Shown here: positions 25,821-38,330 of the stretch, piece after piece
Layout of the letters: every line of letters starts with the position of its first letter
Numbering within the stretch: the first letter of the stretch is position 1
Assembly: GCA_029962745.1 (NCBI GenBank)
Contig: CM057154.1
Coordinates: 14,751,763-14,815,762, forward strand
Source of the DNA: Echinometra lucunter
Taxonomy: Eukaryota; Echinodermata; Echinoidea; Camarodonta; Echinometridae
Direction of reading: 5' to 3'
DNA: 64,000 nt
The notes under the pieces: model-generated
Told to the model about the DNA's origin: nothing
What the model saw: the letters and a program-made list of their open reading frames with translations, nothing else
Database searches by the model: none
Program-made: the position numbers and the translations under genes

Positions 25821-26320
25821 NNNNNNNNNNNNNNNNNNNNNNNNNNNNNNNNNNNNNNNNNNNNNNNNNNNNNNNNNNNNNNNNNNNNNNNNNNNNNNNN
25901 NNNNNNNNNNNNNNNNNNNNNNNNNNNNNNNNNNNNNNNNNNNNNNNNNNNNNNNNNNNNNNNNNNNNNNNNNNNNNNNNNNNNNNNNNNNNNNNNNNNN
26001 NNNNNNNNNNNNNNNNNNNNNNNNNNNNNNNNNNNNNNNNNNNNNNNNNNNNNNNNNNNNNNNNNNNNNNNNNNNNNNNNNNNNNNNNNNNNNNNNNNNN
26101 NNNNNNNNNNNNNNNNNNNNNNNNNNNNNNNNNNNNNNNNNNNNNNNNNNNNNNNNNNNNNNNNNNNNNNNNNNNNNNNNNNNNNNNNNNNNNNNNNNNN
26201 NNNNNNNNNNNNNNNNNNNNNNNNNNNNNNNNNNNNNNNNNNNNNNNNNNNNNNNNNNNNNNNNNNNNNNNNNNNNNNNNNNNNNNNNNNNNNNNNNNNN
26301 NNNNNNNNNNNNNNNNNNNN
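25821..26320. other. Assembly gap (500 N)
   Basis: Exactly 500 Ns, a conventional placeholder length. The sequences on either side (about 25731-25820 and 26321-26419) are near copies of one another. True content and size are unknown. Confidence 0.99.
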
Positions 26321-26985
26321 CCATTACTGTCACTCCGGTTAAATACATGCCATGGAATACTCATCATTATCATCATTACAACATAAACAAAGCTACCAGC
26401 AACAAGGATGCTGTCCAAAATCCTCTTTCTCTTCCTTCTTCTCAGTTTCCACCTTATCATTATCCTGAAGAAAGATATTCCTGTAACACTTCCCTCATGC
26501 TGTTTTCATATTCCCTGCTAAAGTGCGTCGCATTCAGATAAAGTTTGACACTAACTTACTAACAGTACATCTGGTAAATGGCAATGTTGATGCCGTTCGT
26601 TATAAACCCACCTCTCGAAATGGGTGCACATCAGCGATGCTGATACAGTTAATATCAGCTTTTGGGTATGGACTCGATCCTCTCCTACTGAAAAAGGCTT
26701 AGAAGCCTGGAGGTCTCATTGCAAGCATACAAGACATGATTTCTAGAATTAAGATGCTTGCCTGACCCATTTCAGGCCCACCAGCAGAGCATTTACCAGG
26801 CAATTTCTGGGACAGATATAGCTGCTTTTGATTGAGGTCTCTTCCATCCAATAGGTAAACTACATGTATTAATCAGGAAACATACACTGCGTTTAAATGC
26901 TAATATGGAGTCGAGGATAATTTTCAAGAATTTGCAAATTTTACAAGTCAGGTGGGCTGCGTTGGAATGAACATTGCTTTAAAAA

Positions 26986-27019
<34 letters not shown>

Positions 27020-27244
27020 GTTTAATCGCTTCCATGCCATGTATGCCAAATCCAAGAATTTGAGCAATTAATAATGCGATATATGTATGCGATCTAAGCA
27101 AGGTTAGCCAAGCCTAAATTTTCCTTCCTGAAACAGCAATTTAATTTTTTTCTCTGGCTCTTTGCACAAAGTTTGTAACTGTAGACTATAAAACTAAGGT
27201 GAACTTTACGACCTTTGGCCACTGGCAAGGTGAAGGTTAAATAG

Positions 27245-27540
27245 GTTTGCATGGAAGACAGAGAGAGGGAGGAAGAGAGAGGGAGAGAGGGGGAACATGG
27301 AAATAAGAGGTTATGACTACAGATACTACAGAACTTGAAGGAGAGAAAAGCTGCAAAATGTCAGAGAACATGCAAAAATAATATGATATGATTTACATGT
27401 ACGCAAGGATAGTAGGAAGTTATGGAGGGAGTGAGGGAGAGAGAGGGAGAGAGGGAGAGAGGGAGAGGAAGGAAGGAACAGGGGGAGAACAGGGAGACAG
27501 ACCCTCAGAGATGGAGAGAGAGGAACAGACAAAGAGACAA
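27245..27540. repeat. Purine-rich tract
   Basis: Two blocks of GAGAGGGAGA-type sequence (about 27260-27300 and 27420-27540) flank a short mixed segment. Confidence 0.8.
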
Positions 27541-28626
27541 GGGGGATGTGCTTGAGTAGATAAATAATTCATAAATCACTAAATTGAGGGAAAGTGAGAA
27601 AAATGAGGTATACTACGAGTCATAAAAATGGTGGCAAGACACCAAATATACAAGGGGGATGTGCTTTGGTAGATAAATAATTCCTAAATCACTAAAAGGA
27701 GGGAAAGTGAGAAAACCGGGGTATACAACTCATAAAACTGGCCGCAATGCAATTTCATTTTATCAATTCATTGGTTTGGCTATACATAGGGATTTCCCCA
27801 CCTTCAACAAGACAACAACCACAAGGAGCAAAATTACAGTGCAATTCATACTTTGATCATATTCCTGAATATACACATTCAAATGCCACAAAAAATTCAG
27901 CTCTGGATCAATGTTTTAACACAGATTAGGTTTCCCTCACTGTTCACATCCAATTCCCCTCTCACATCCTTCCTCACTCTCGCCATGTTTCAAGTTCTTT
28001 GCGAGCACACCGATCCCAACGTTCATTTACACCCGTAATCTGACAGGTGGATGGGGGGTGGTACTGCCCAACGCCTTGGCGAGTCTCGCCGCTTCACTGC
28101 TCTGCGGTGTGAAATGCAGCATGCAAGCACCTGCCTGTGGATCTGGCCACCAAGCCTTTGCTACAGTACAATTTTAATTCTTGGATCCCCCCCCCCCCCA
28201 TCTCTCTCCCTCTCTCTCTCTCTCTCTTCATTTAAGGCTCTTCAGCACCAATCAGCTAGTCTACATGCACAGGCTTGATTTTGATACATTATCAGTACTT
28301 AACACATTACCGTAAAGGCTTAGGCCTGAGCAGACTCTAACTTTACCAGTCTCTGGCTTGTCAAAATGATGCAGACCATAGAAATAGAGTGCAGACTATG
28401 CAGTCCACTTAGTCTTAAACTTCACTTACTTCAGACACTTACATGATATGACAGAAAATGGTTTATGAATGTAAACTATCAATCACTAAATGAGCCATAA
28501 TGAGAAAGAGAGGAGAAAGATGGTTACTGCCATTACTAAGAATGCGTCACATCTTCAAGTATGGACTCTGGTAGAATGAGAGAGTCTGCCTTCTGCATCA
28601 ACCCTACTAACAAGCTCACAAATCAT

Positions 28627-29150
28627 TTAAAGGCATTGGCTAACTTTGTGAGCAGCTGATTTTAAAAATTCTCAAACGAAGATGAAACATGTGTATGAGT
28701 ACTTGTATTTGTACTCAGAAACCCTGAAACCAACCATAATTTGAAATGAAAAACTGTTAATAAGACGCAAACGCCGATTTTATTAGTGTTGGTCTCATGA
28801 GACAAATAGCTAGAGGAGCAATTTTCAACCAATTAAAAAAAAAAAAAAAAAAAAAAACTGTTGGCTTCACCTCTCTCCCTGTACTATACATGATATGCAT
28901 ACACATACCTACACTGTTCAGGTGAACTCTGTGCACATGCACCCTCCTTATGTCCAGTCCGTGCAACTGACCACTATATTTTCTTCAAATATTGGTTTAC
29001 AATTTTAATATTTAAAAATACTTTCCGTCAACATTATACTTTGAAACTTTCAGACTGGTATTTTTAAACTATATCTCTTGTGTTTATACCATTGTCAAGT
29101 AGCAAAATGAGATTTGTTAAAATTCTCACAATGTTAGCATTTTACTTTAA
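28627..29150 (+). mobile_element. TTAA-ended MITE family A, copy 2
   Basis: It begins TTAAAGGCATTGGCTAAC and ends with a decayed terminus ...TTTACTTTAA. It shares with copy 1 the GTACTTGTATTTGTACTC block, the GACGCAAACGCCGATTTTAT block and the CAGACTGGTATTT block. A run of about 22 A (near 28837-28858) and a stretch unlike the other copies replace the middle. It is the most diverged copy. Confidence 0.82.
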
Positions 29151-29565
29151 ACCTTTACCAGAGCTCAGGCTTCTCTTTAAAGACATTCGAAAGAAACAAA
29201 ACCCCTAATCTCTGTAACAATTCCCTACTTGACCATATAGCCTCATCAACTTCCATCTGCAAAGTTCAATCATTTCAATTTTCAACATCATCATGCTAAG
29301 TCCCGAGGCTGTGTGGAACTGGTGCACCCTCGCATGTAAAACGATGCATTCCCCATCTCCCCAGCCCATCATCAGGGAACCATTTCTTCATTTTCACAGG
29401 CAAATAGGGTCATAATACCACCTGAGAGGGAGAAGAAAGGTGCATCCCCATTAGCCCAAACAAGTTCGAGTTTGAGGTATTGGAGCCCATCAGCTCTACA
29501 ACACATGATCAAAGACAATGGCTCGGCATGCAGTGAATGCTGAACAGAACTGTAACCCCACACCA

Positions 29566-29725
29566 GGGGCCCGTAACACAAAGGTTTGCAGTCGATTGCA
29601 AATTTAAAACAATTATTCTGATTGGTCCAGGGTCACCTTTTTGAATGAGATATGCATGAAACAATGGTCTTGATTGGCTGTTAGAACTTTGCGATTGATT
29701 GCAAATCTTTGTGTTACGGGGCCCC
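29566..29725. mobile_element. Small fold-back element with GGGGCC ends
   Basis: The left arm GGGGCCCGTAACACAAAGG, then TTTGCAGTCGATTGCAAA, is mirrored on the right by TTTGCGATTGATTGCAAA, then CTTTGTGTTACGGGGCCCC. Arms of about 40 bp enclose about 80 bp. It has the same end style as 61197-61327 and 61759-61909. Confidence 0.82.
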
Positions 29726-30797
29726 GGACTCGATATCAACAAGCACCTCGGATACATGGGCCCCCTAAATATCAAGACCAGACCCCCAAAATTAAACAAT
29801 TTTAACACAGGACTCATTACATAATAATAATGTATGGCCAAGAATTTCAATCCAAACCCCTAATAAAGAAAGTTTATGCGGAGCCCTGCCTAAACCAAAC
29901 ACTATTCCACGCCATAGGCCTATGCCTAAGGATAACCTTACCCAATTATCTCTCGATGAAATAAAGCATTTGTCGCCAGAGCACATGTTGGGCCTGGGTC
30001 ACTGACTGATCAGCATGTTCACGAGCCCAAACAAGCTAGAACCTGAGATATTATTAGGCCAATCATCATTCCCATTAGCCCAATAGGCAATAAGCCTGAG
30101 ACCGATCAGTGATACTAAAAAAAAAAAAAAAAAAAAAAAAAAAACAGCAAGTCTAAAGTACCATCCCCCCTTCCTCATTAGTTGAGCTATTGCTGCTAGG
30201 GCCTATAATGTTTAGCTTATTAGTTTGTGATCAGTCTCATGCCGCCCTCCCCCTCTCCATCAGAATTAGCAAGATCATTTAAAAAGTCAAAACTCAGGCT
30301 AATGAAAACAGACCTGGATAGTTTACAAGAATCAATCTAGGGATTGCCTGACCTTTACAATGTAAGGGAATGTAGCGCAGTGATTGGAGAGAGGTTTTAC
30401 CCATTCAAACCTCACATCCGTAATGTCAACAGGAATTTGACATTTCTACCCTGATGCTTTTCATATGTGATGTCTCCATAGTATCCAGCGTCCTGGGACC
30501 ACAGATTGGAGTCGGAACACAAAAGAAACGAGAGTGTGCATGTATCACTGCTGAATGCCTATATTATTATTCGTTTGATTTTTAGTTTGTATAAGGTACA
30601 GAGTAGCCAACTTACACGTAAGAAAAAGTGAACGAAATTGTGTTCGATTCTACTGCAATAATTTCATACATAGAGATGCACCATCATGCTTTTTATATTT
30701 CTCCATAAACTTGCAACCTCATGAACTACATGTATTATTTCAAAATTTCCTATGATCTCTACATACATAAAAATCAAAGGAGATTTGTAGAAATTAA

Positions 30798-31144
30798 CAG
30801 AGACTCCAACCCCAAGCACCTCTTAAGCGGCAGATTCTCCCGCCGAGACCTCCTAGCAGACAAGAGACTCTGACTCAATGTGCGCGTAGCCCACATCACC
30901 AGCGCAAAGCACGAAATTCCTTGCGGCCGGAGGCCACTTTTAGGGTTATAGAAGCTCTCTGGTGCTATCTTAGGCTTATTTTTTAACATATGACAATACT
31001 AAATGAGGTAAAATCCAATGATTCTGATTCATTTTTTTGCTCGGGCGGGAGAAATTCAAACTCAAGCGGAAGAGCGAGAGATTTTGTGAAAATGGACTCA
31101 AAGCGGGAGATCTCCTGCCGAAAACGGGAGAGTTGGAGTCTCTG
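30798..31144. mobile_element. Fold-back MITE with AATTAA target duplication
   Basis: Perfect 13-bp inverted ends CAGAGACTCCAAC / GTTGGAGTCTCTG. A 6-bp direct repeat AATTAA flanks it on both sides (30792-30797, 31145-31150). GCGGGAGA-type sequence recurs inside. It is 347 bp long with no coding capacity. Confidence 0.82.
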
Positions 31145-32424
31145 AATTAATGCTATTAATTTGTCACCTTTAAACTGAAAGAAAGAGGAAACCCATTTAA
31201 ATTGAACATCTGACAATTCTAGTACTAAAATCAATGACGCTATGGGTAGCTGTGCAAACTTAACCCTTCGAATATCTGTTTCCAGCAACAAATGCTTAAA
31301 TTGCAAGAAGCAAAACAAAGCAAAATATATGATATATATGATGGGGGACCATAGTTCGCGCACATTTTAATTTTCTAAAGAAGGCAATTTTCGATCCGTA
31401 ATTTCTCAAATTTTACCAAATATTATTCTGATTTAATTGACAACAAAGACAACAAAGCAAGTTTTAGACTACAAATGGGCACAAGAAGAAGACTATATTT
31501 ACGAAGGATTCCCGAGATATCGCGATCACAAAATTTGATGTTGATCGCATTCGCATCTCTCTGGACCTGGAAAAGTTAGACAAAAATAACGAGACCTAAC
31601 TTCGTGCACGCTAGTTTACAAATGATTAATACAAAATAGAGATCCATAAAAGGTAAGATAATTGCATTATTAGGAAGACAGAATGCCGTAGAATCATTTG
31701 ATATCACATTTTACTTACAATTTTGATGACATCATCTCTCGAAAAGAGGAATTCTGGACCCTTGTCGGCAGGTTCAGTTTTTTTTTAGAACGGACGCAAA
31801 ACTATGCAAAATATGCTGATTTTTCATTAATAATTTCACAATTCCTTACCAAATTTTAGGTTGCTCTTTCCATTGGTGCTATCAGATTTTCACAATCTTT
31901 TCTAGTTTTTGAGATATGGCCCTGTATGCGAACTTTGGACCTACGCGAGACCATACTAGTTATGAGTGAGGCATCAAATGGAGGGCACCTTTTTAGTTTC
32001 ATACAACAGTATTGTTACTTTCAAAATGTAAAAAAATCAAACTCATGATATGGTTAGTGGTGGTAATCATCAGACGTAGTGCAACTCAAAGTAATAATTT
32101 CATGTACAATTAGTTTCTTTTCTGCTTTTTCCTTGTCAGAAAGGCCAATTCCTATACCTTCTTTCACATGTACATGTGAATGGCAGGACTAATATTTTCA
32201 CAGGAGAAATCTCCTGATTAAACTGAATTAATGGGTGGCAACATCTTTGATTGGCCCCTTTAGAGGTTGGGCATTAAATGTATTTTAAGGAGTTCAGTCA
32301 ATAACTCCCAATGCCAGTTGTGCTGGAATATGGGAACAAACTACATGTTCATGTAGTTTGCATGCACAAACCCATTTCAGTCCAAACATACAATGAAGTG
32401 ACTAAACCGTAAGACTACAATAAG

Positions 32425-32909
32425 TTAACCAAGACATTGGTTAACACTGTTATGACTTTTTTAAAAAAATCTCATTTTGTTACTAGAAAATGGGATAAAC
32501 ATAAGGGTTATAGTGTAAAAATAACAGTCTGAAAGTTTCAGAGTATGATATCCACAGGAAGTATTTTTAAATATTAGAAATGTGAACCAATGTTTGAAAA
32601 ATATACGAGGGTCGGTTGCACAGACCAGACGCAAGGAGTGCGCATGCGCGGACCGTACTGTGTGTATTGGCGTATCACGCGGCGTAAGGCAGATAACGAT
32701 ATTTTTTAATTTGAGCAAAACGGTCCTCTTATTTATTATCTCTCGAGACGACAAATAATTAAATTGCGGTTTGCAATTACAGTTTTTCATTCCGAATTCT
32801 GGTTGGTTTCAGGGTTTTTTAGTACAAATACAAGTACTCATACACATGTTTCATCTTAGTTTGAGAATTTTTTAAATCAGCTGCTCACATAGTTAGCCAA
32901 CACCTTTAA
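32425..32909 (-). mobile_element. TTAA-ended MITE family A, copy 3
   Basis: On the minus strand it begins TTAAAGGTGTTGGCTAAC (32909 downward) and ends near AAGACATTGGTTAAC at 32425. It contains the NRF-1-type palindrome TGCGCATGCGCG at 32639-32650 and GTCTCGAGAGATAATAA in place of the CTCACGAGAC block. About 485 bp long. Confidence 0.85.
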
Positions 32910-33569
32910 TATAGCGGCTCTTAATCTAACAACAAACACTAGCAATATTAGGCTTAGTTTGCAACTACACTCAATGCTTTGCGGAATTGTTTGAGTGCCG
33001 AAAGAGGGTCTGGGCTTGCAGACTACAAACAAACTAGAGAAAAGCACAAATTCAACTTCTTTCTTCTTCTTCTTTTTCTTTGCTTTGGAAGTTGGATTAG
33101 GTGCCTGGTAGTTTACAGAAGCTGGGATGGGTAGCTCAGGAAACGGGAAATGCTTAGTGAAATGGGAAAATTCATTATATCATACTGGTACGTTTGTGAA
33201 CTGTAATCTTATGTACTTCATCTTGCTGACTTCCTCCCTAAACCTACAGCACAGCTCGAATCACCAAAAACATACATGTATGAACTTTGAAACATTTCTC
33301 TGAAAATTCAATAACTCTTAAAGGTAGTAGCCCACATTTGCACAGCATTGTTTCAGAATTTGAAGAGAAATAAGCCAATTTCAATTTTCAATGACAGAAT
33401 GTTTATATAAAACTATCATTTATCAAATTTACAACAATATTCCAAAGAATAAGTAAAAAAAAAATGAATGGTTTTACTCTTAAAGCATCAGGAAGACTCC
33501 TTTACTCCAAAGCTAGTTCAAAAGCAGGATTATCTGATTTTTTCAAGTCTCATTCTATCCTTGTTTGAA

Positions 33570-33984
33570 CCCAAAGAAGTACAGAGCTTTTCAGAGGTCT
33601 AAATTAATCATCTTCAATCCTCAAATTGGCAACAACTATTATTTTTTCCACTCTAACATAGTTTGAAAAAAAAATAAATATAGATAAAACATGAACCAAA
33701 ATGAATTATGATTGTAAAATTTAAGTGGAAAATGCCAATTTGAACACGGAAATAGGGATTATATAATATTCACTGCGTTGCCAATTTAAAGACTTTAATG
33801 ATTAGTTACATTTAAGCTGCTCTAATTAAAAAAACGCAACATCATACTACATTGAAAATGGACTCAAAATTTTCAGCAAATTTTTCTCATTCTACTCATG
33901 TATAATGTGTCATGCCCAGCATTCTGGACCAACAGATAGATACTGCCAAAGCATCTCCTAAAGGAGACACTGTACGTCTATGGG
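33570..33984 (-). mobile_element. piggyBac-like MITE family B, copy 1
   Basis: Read on the minus strand it starts CCCATAGACGTACAGTGTCT and continues CCTTTAGGAGATGCTTTGGC, TCCAGAATGCTGGGCAT and the far end GCTCTGTACTTCTTTGGG. It is collinear with the element at 50519-50926. Ends are CCC...GGG, but the flanking TTAA is no longer intact here, so this is the older copy. About 415 bp long. Confidence 0.8.
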
Positions 33985-35671
33985 TTACTATAATATTTGA
34001 TTATTTATACAGCATATGGGTAGAAAGAAGCAGGAGTATATCAGTATAGCATAGCTGTAGCTGGGTGAAAGGGTAACTGTACTAACATCATATCAGTCAC
34101 CACAGGTACAGATTTACATCTACCATAACATAACTATGAAATATCACACCCAAGTATCCTTGATGCAAAGTTTACATCAGGACGTTCTTCTTATGGAGTC
34201 TTGATCCTCCACTTACAAATCGGGAGGTAGTTTTGCAGGCACAAACCCTTTTCGGTCAAAAACGCATATCAGTGTCTGAACTAAGAGACTATCATAGGCC
34301 CTGCACTGCCCTGAAACAGCCACAGACTGGCAAAGTTAGGCTCCTCTCAAGGCTTCATGGTATATGCTTTGGTGTTGACATAGAGTATTTGACTGGATGC
34401 TAAGAAAGTATGTACACTTTGGAGTAAGCAACCGGGGGACCTACCCCTTTAGTTTCTCTCCAAGGGAGATGTGAAGATCATTGCCTTACCAAAGGACACA
34501 AGCACATCTGCTTGGTTTTGAACCAAGGTCCTGCTAGTTACAAGACCAGAGTTGATCACGGCACAACCGCCGGAAGTTACTGCACCTTCCTGCTAGGCAT
34601 CCTACAATGTAGCATGAGATTTACCTCAAACTCGTCTTCAAAAAATACAACATATAAATCTATGCCAGTTTACTCAATGTGTCAACTTTTAAATTGATGG
34701 AAATTTCGGAACAGCACACCTGCTACATTTTCATCATCTGAAAGAATGGAATTCATCTAAATTCTAAAATAAACAAATTGTTGGTAGATCAGGCAAAGAA
34801 GCTTTTGAATAATAGCAATGTTCTATGTCAGTTCCATAAAATCTGGATAAATCTTTATAAAAACTAGTTTAGTTTACAAACACATCCCCCACTCTAAATA
34901 TTTAATTAGTCCCAATGTTACATGTACAACACAAAGGTGAAATTAGCATAGATTGAAAACAAACTGGTAGTAATATCTGAAATGATTCATTTCTTTTCTA
35001 TGTCATCCAAAGCATCAAAAATGATTTCCTTTCTGCACTCTATCCTCTCACCATTTCCCCACAATGCGAATGAAAATGATCCTTAATACATTTATCTTCG
35101 GCACATCTCATGGACTGACTGCACCCGGGGGCCTTGCTAATCAAATGTTTTGGAGAACACATAACCAAGGAGCAATAATCCTTGTATGGCGGATGATGAA
35201 TAATAATTCCCCTGCGCCGTTCTCTTTGATGTCGAGGGGGGCTGTGCAGCTTACGCATGACCAAGGCACATCATAATCTAAACACCGCGGCCGACGCTGG
35301 AGGCAAGGTGGCTAGCGATAATATTGCCAAAGTTGCTCTGCGTGGTCGATCGGTCGTCGGACTTAAAGGGAGAAACATGGATGTACATGAACATGAAAGT
35401 GCATTTATCTCACTAGACACGAAAGAAGAGTGGTTTAATCAAATTTCTCTTCCCAAGAGGGTGTAGATTACCTGCTGTAGTGAATGTACATTTCCACAAA
35501 GGATCACTGATATCTCGACTTTGCATTTTTCACTAAATGTGCACCAGGGAAAAAATTTTTTTTTTTTATTTCGGGGGCTCCATTTCGAGTTTTATACAAT
35601 TTTTCGGGGGCTACTTTTTCAACTTTCGGGGGCTACTTTTCCCATTTCGGGAGCTACTATTTTCGGGGACT

Positions 35672-36190
35672 AGTTTGAAGTTAAACTTCACAGATTTGTT
35701 GATTTATCACAAGAACAAGCAAGTTTCATGTATAATGACCTCTATCACCCTTTGGCCTTTGACCTTGAGTCCCCAAAATCTAATCAGGTCATTGTCCTTC
35801 CCATATGCATCCATGAGCCAAGTTTGAAGTTGATCCGTCAAAAGGTTACTAAGTTATCGCAAGAACGAACCATTTCTATGTACAAATTGACATTTATGAC
35901 CTTTGACCTTTGACCTTGAGTTCCCCAAATTTATTCAGACATTGTCCCTCCCATATACATACATGATGCAATTTTGAAGTTGATCTGTCAAATGGTTATT
36001 GAGTTATTGCAACAACAATACATTTCTATCTACATGACCTCTATGACCTTTGACCTTTGACCTTGAGACCCAAAAATTTGATCGACCATTATCCCTCCCA
36101 TATGCATACATGAGCCAAGCTTGAAGTTGATCCATCATATGGTTACTGAGTTATTGCAAGAATGATCCATTTCTATGTACATGTAGGAGT
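35672..36190. repeat. Tandem repeat, ~149-bp unit, 3.5 copies, with DR1-like motifs
   Basis: The phrase AGTTTGAAGTTGATC or a close variant recurs at 35672, 35821, 35971 and 36118, giving periods of 149, 150 and 147 bp. Each unit also has a TTATTGCAAGAA phrase, CATTTCTATGTACA, the triplet TGACCTTTGACCTTTGACCT (complete in units two and three, at 35897 and 36044) and TGTCCCTCCCATA. TGACCTTTGACCT is the complement of AGGTCAAAGGTCA, a perfect DR1 nuclear-receptor element (HNF4, COUP-TF or RXR type). Confidence 0.88.
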
Positions 36191-36230
36191 GCTCATAAAT
36201 ATTCATATCTGGTGTGAATATTTATGAGCA
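36189..36230. repeat. Perfect 15-bp hairpin inside the large hAT element
   Basis: TGCTCATAAATATTC is followed by an 11-nt loop and its exact inverse GAATATTTATGAGCA. Variants of ATAAATATTCATATCT recur at about 36330 and 36380. Confidence 0.85.
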
Positions 36231-38220
36231 TCATCTACCTAGCTGATTGTGCAATCACTAACCAATAAAGATGTATATCATTTTTTATCTAAAGTTGTAA
36301 CTATAGCACCACACGTATGTGGAGGTGCTTATAAATATTCACAATATCTGAAGGTGATAGATATTCATATCTGAAGCTCATAAATATTCATATCTAACTT
36401 GAATATTCATGAGTGTCTCCTTACACGTGATTTGAAAAATACTAACCATGAAAGATATATATTAAGTTTTGAATAAAGCTGTAGCACACCCATTGAATAA
36501 TTGAGCCAAAAAAGCTTTCACCAAGAGCTTGGCTGTATCATTGCTCCCAAAGTTAATGCCATGGGCAATCCTAATCACATTGGCGGGAAAGATTTCATGC
36601 AACTGACGGGAGAACGCATGATCAAGCGCATGTGCCATGTGCCATGTGCTTCATCAGAGCTTTCCAACAGTGCTGAAACTTTCCTCCAAAACGCGATCGG
36701 TTCAGGAACGGACTTGCTCGATTCCAACCAAGAACTTTCGGGGGCGATTTTCTAATTTTCCGTCGCCCCCGAAATCATTTTTTCGGCCCGTTTCGGGAGC
36801 TCTTTCAGGCGTTTCCGGGGCGAATTCGCCCGCCGCCCCCGTGAATTTTTTTCCCTGATGTGCACTGATTTCAAAACCAGTCCAGTCTATTCTCCAACAC
36901 ACAAGCATCTGTCATTACATGTACATGTATGTAAGATTTATGTTTCTTTGATTATTGTTTAGTAAGACTAAACCATTCTTGAGCTACAGTGCCGTTTTGG
37001 GTTTTTTGTAATATCCATATTACTAACACTACAATTCATTTCACTAAAATGTCCATTTCGGACATTGCATCTACAAATAAATTCAAACTAACTGTACATC
37101 ACTGTACATGAAAGGTATATATGGGACTTATACATGTACCTTTCATTTTGAAACCAGTTTGATTTTCATTCATTCCACATGGATATCTCATACATGTAGC
37201 TTCCATACAATGTTATCTTGGGCATATCAATCAACTTGCTAAAATTCATTCTACAATATTTTGAACACAATCTGATTTTGGGTACAGGTTACAACAATAC
37301 ACATTTTCTGTAGACCCTTGAGTAAATCATCTCCAGCTCAGTAACAAACTGGTTGAATGCTTAAATGTTTGTTTGTTTGTTTGTTTTTTATAATATGTAC
37401 AAGCAGCAAATTAATCACTTAAGTGTTCTATTTTATGTCATAGAAGTACCTGTACATGTAGCTACCAAGGGGTTGCCTCATCAGTACTGAATACTACAAG
37501 TAAAGTGTATCATCTATGAGTTATTAGGTCTACTAATAACTCCTCGGTATCATCATCCAAAGCACCAAGAACCTATAGTAAAGTTGAAATACCCCTAAGT
37601 TAAGAAGGACAAAAACACCTTGTCGAAGGATATACATGTATGCACTGAACAAGGATCTAAGCAAGAATCTCTTGTATTAGAGTTGCATCCTTCAGCAATA
37701 TACCAGTGTTCTCAAGACAGGTGAATATGAGTTTATGCAATACTACAAGTACCAAGGCCTGCATACAATGCTTTGGCAAGAACATGCCATTTTAAGACAA
37801 GCATAACAACAAAAAGAACTTTTCCTAGGCCCAATCCACCACTGTAAATTGCAAGCATTATAAAATCATCAGAGTTTGAATAGAGGAGGGCTCTGCAGCC
37901 AGCTGAAATTCAAGATGTTGAGATTGACGCGGCCAAATCCCCCAATGACTAGATAGTGTTCTTGACTTAGGCGTTGATCATCGGACCGAAGCCATGGCGG
38001 CGACGCAGAGGAGCAGGAGAGAGGAGACAAGATGACGGGTGCATGGTAAGCTCATCATAACAGGGCTGCGTCCACACTCACGCTTTACCGTGCCGCTTTC
38101 CCACCCTCCCACTCCTGCTACATGTTAGTTGGGGTAAATGTTGGGGTAAATAATCTGATCAAGAAATACATGAAATACAAGGCTAAGGAGGAGGGAGGGG
38201 GTGATGGCACCATCTTTACC

Positions 38221-38330
38221 CCCCCCCCCCCCAAAAAAAAAAAATAAATAAATAAATAAATAAAAGAATAATAATAATAATGATGAATAAAAATGAAAAT
38301 AAAAAATAAATAACTAAATAACTCAAAGTA
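38221..38330. repeat. A-rich (AAAT)n/(AAT)n microsatellite after a C-run
   Basis: A C-run and A-run (38218-38243) lead into AATA units. Confidence 0.9.

Larger units (their letters stand above)
35545..36857. mobile_element. Large non-autonomous hAT element with an internal tandem array
   Basis: The ends CAGGGAAAAAAT.../...TTTTTTTCCCTG are flanked by a perfect 8-bp direct repeat ATGTGCAC (35537-35544, 36858-36865). Subterminal regions on both sides carry TCGGGGGCTAC or TTTCGGGAGCT-type repeats. The right end shares GGCGAATTCGCCC with the two small hAT MITEs. The middle holds a tandem repeat with nuclear-receptor-like motifs and several ATAAATATTCATATCT palindromes. No transposase frame is present. 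It is 1313 bp long. Confidence 0.88.

Noticed and set aside
25758..26460. Long frames of about 180-220 codons around 26 kb
   Set aside because: They consist almost wholly of the 500-N gap; the real sequence at both ends is too short to support a gene.
35672..36190. CRISPR-like array
   Set aside because: The units are ~149-bp direct tandem repeats with no short-repeat/spacer pattern, in a eukaryotic intron.
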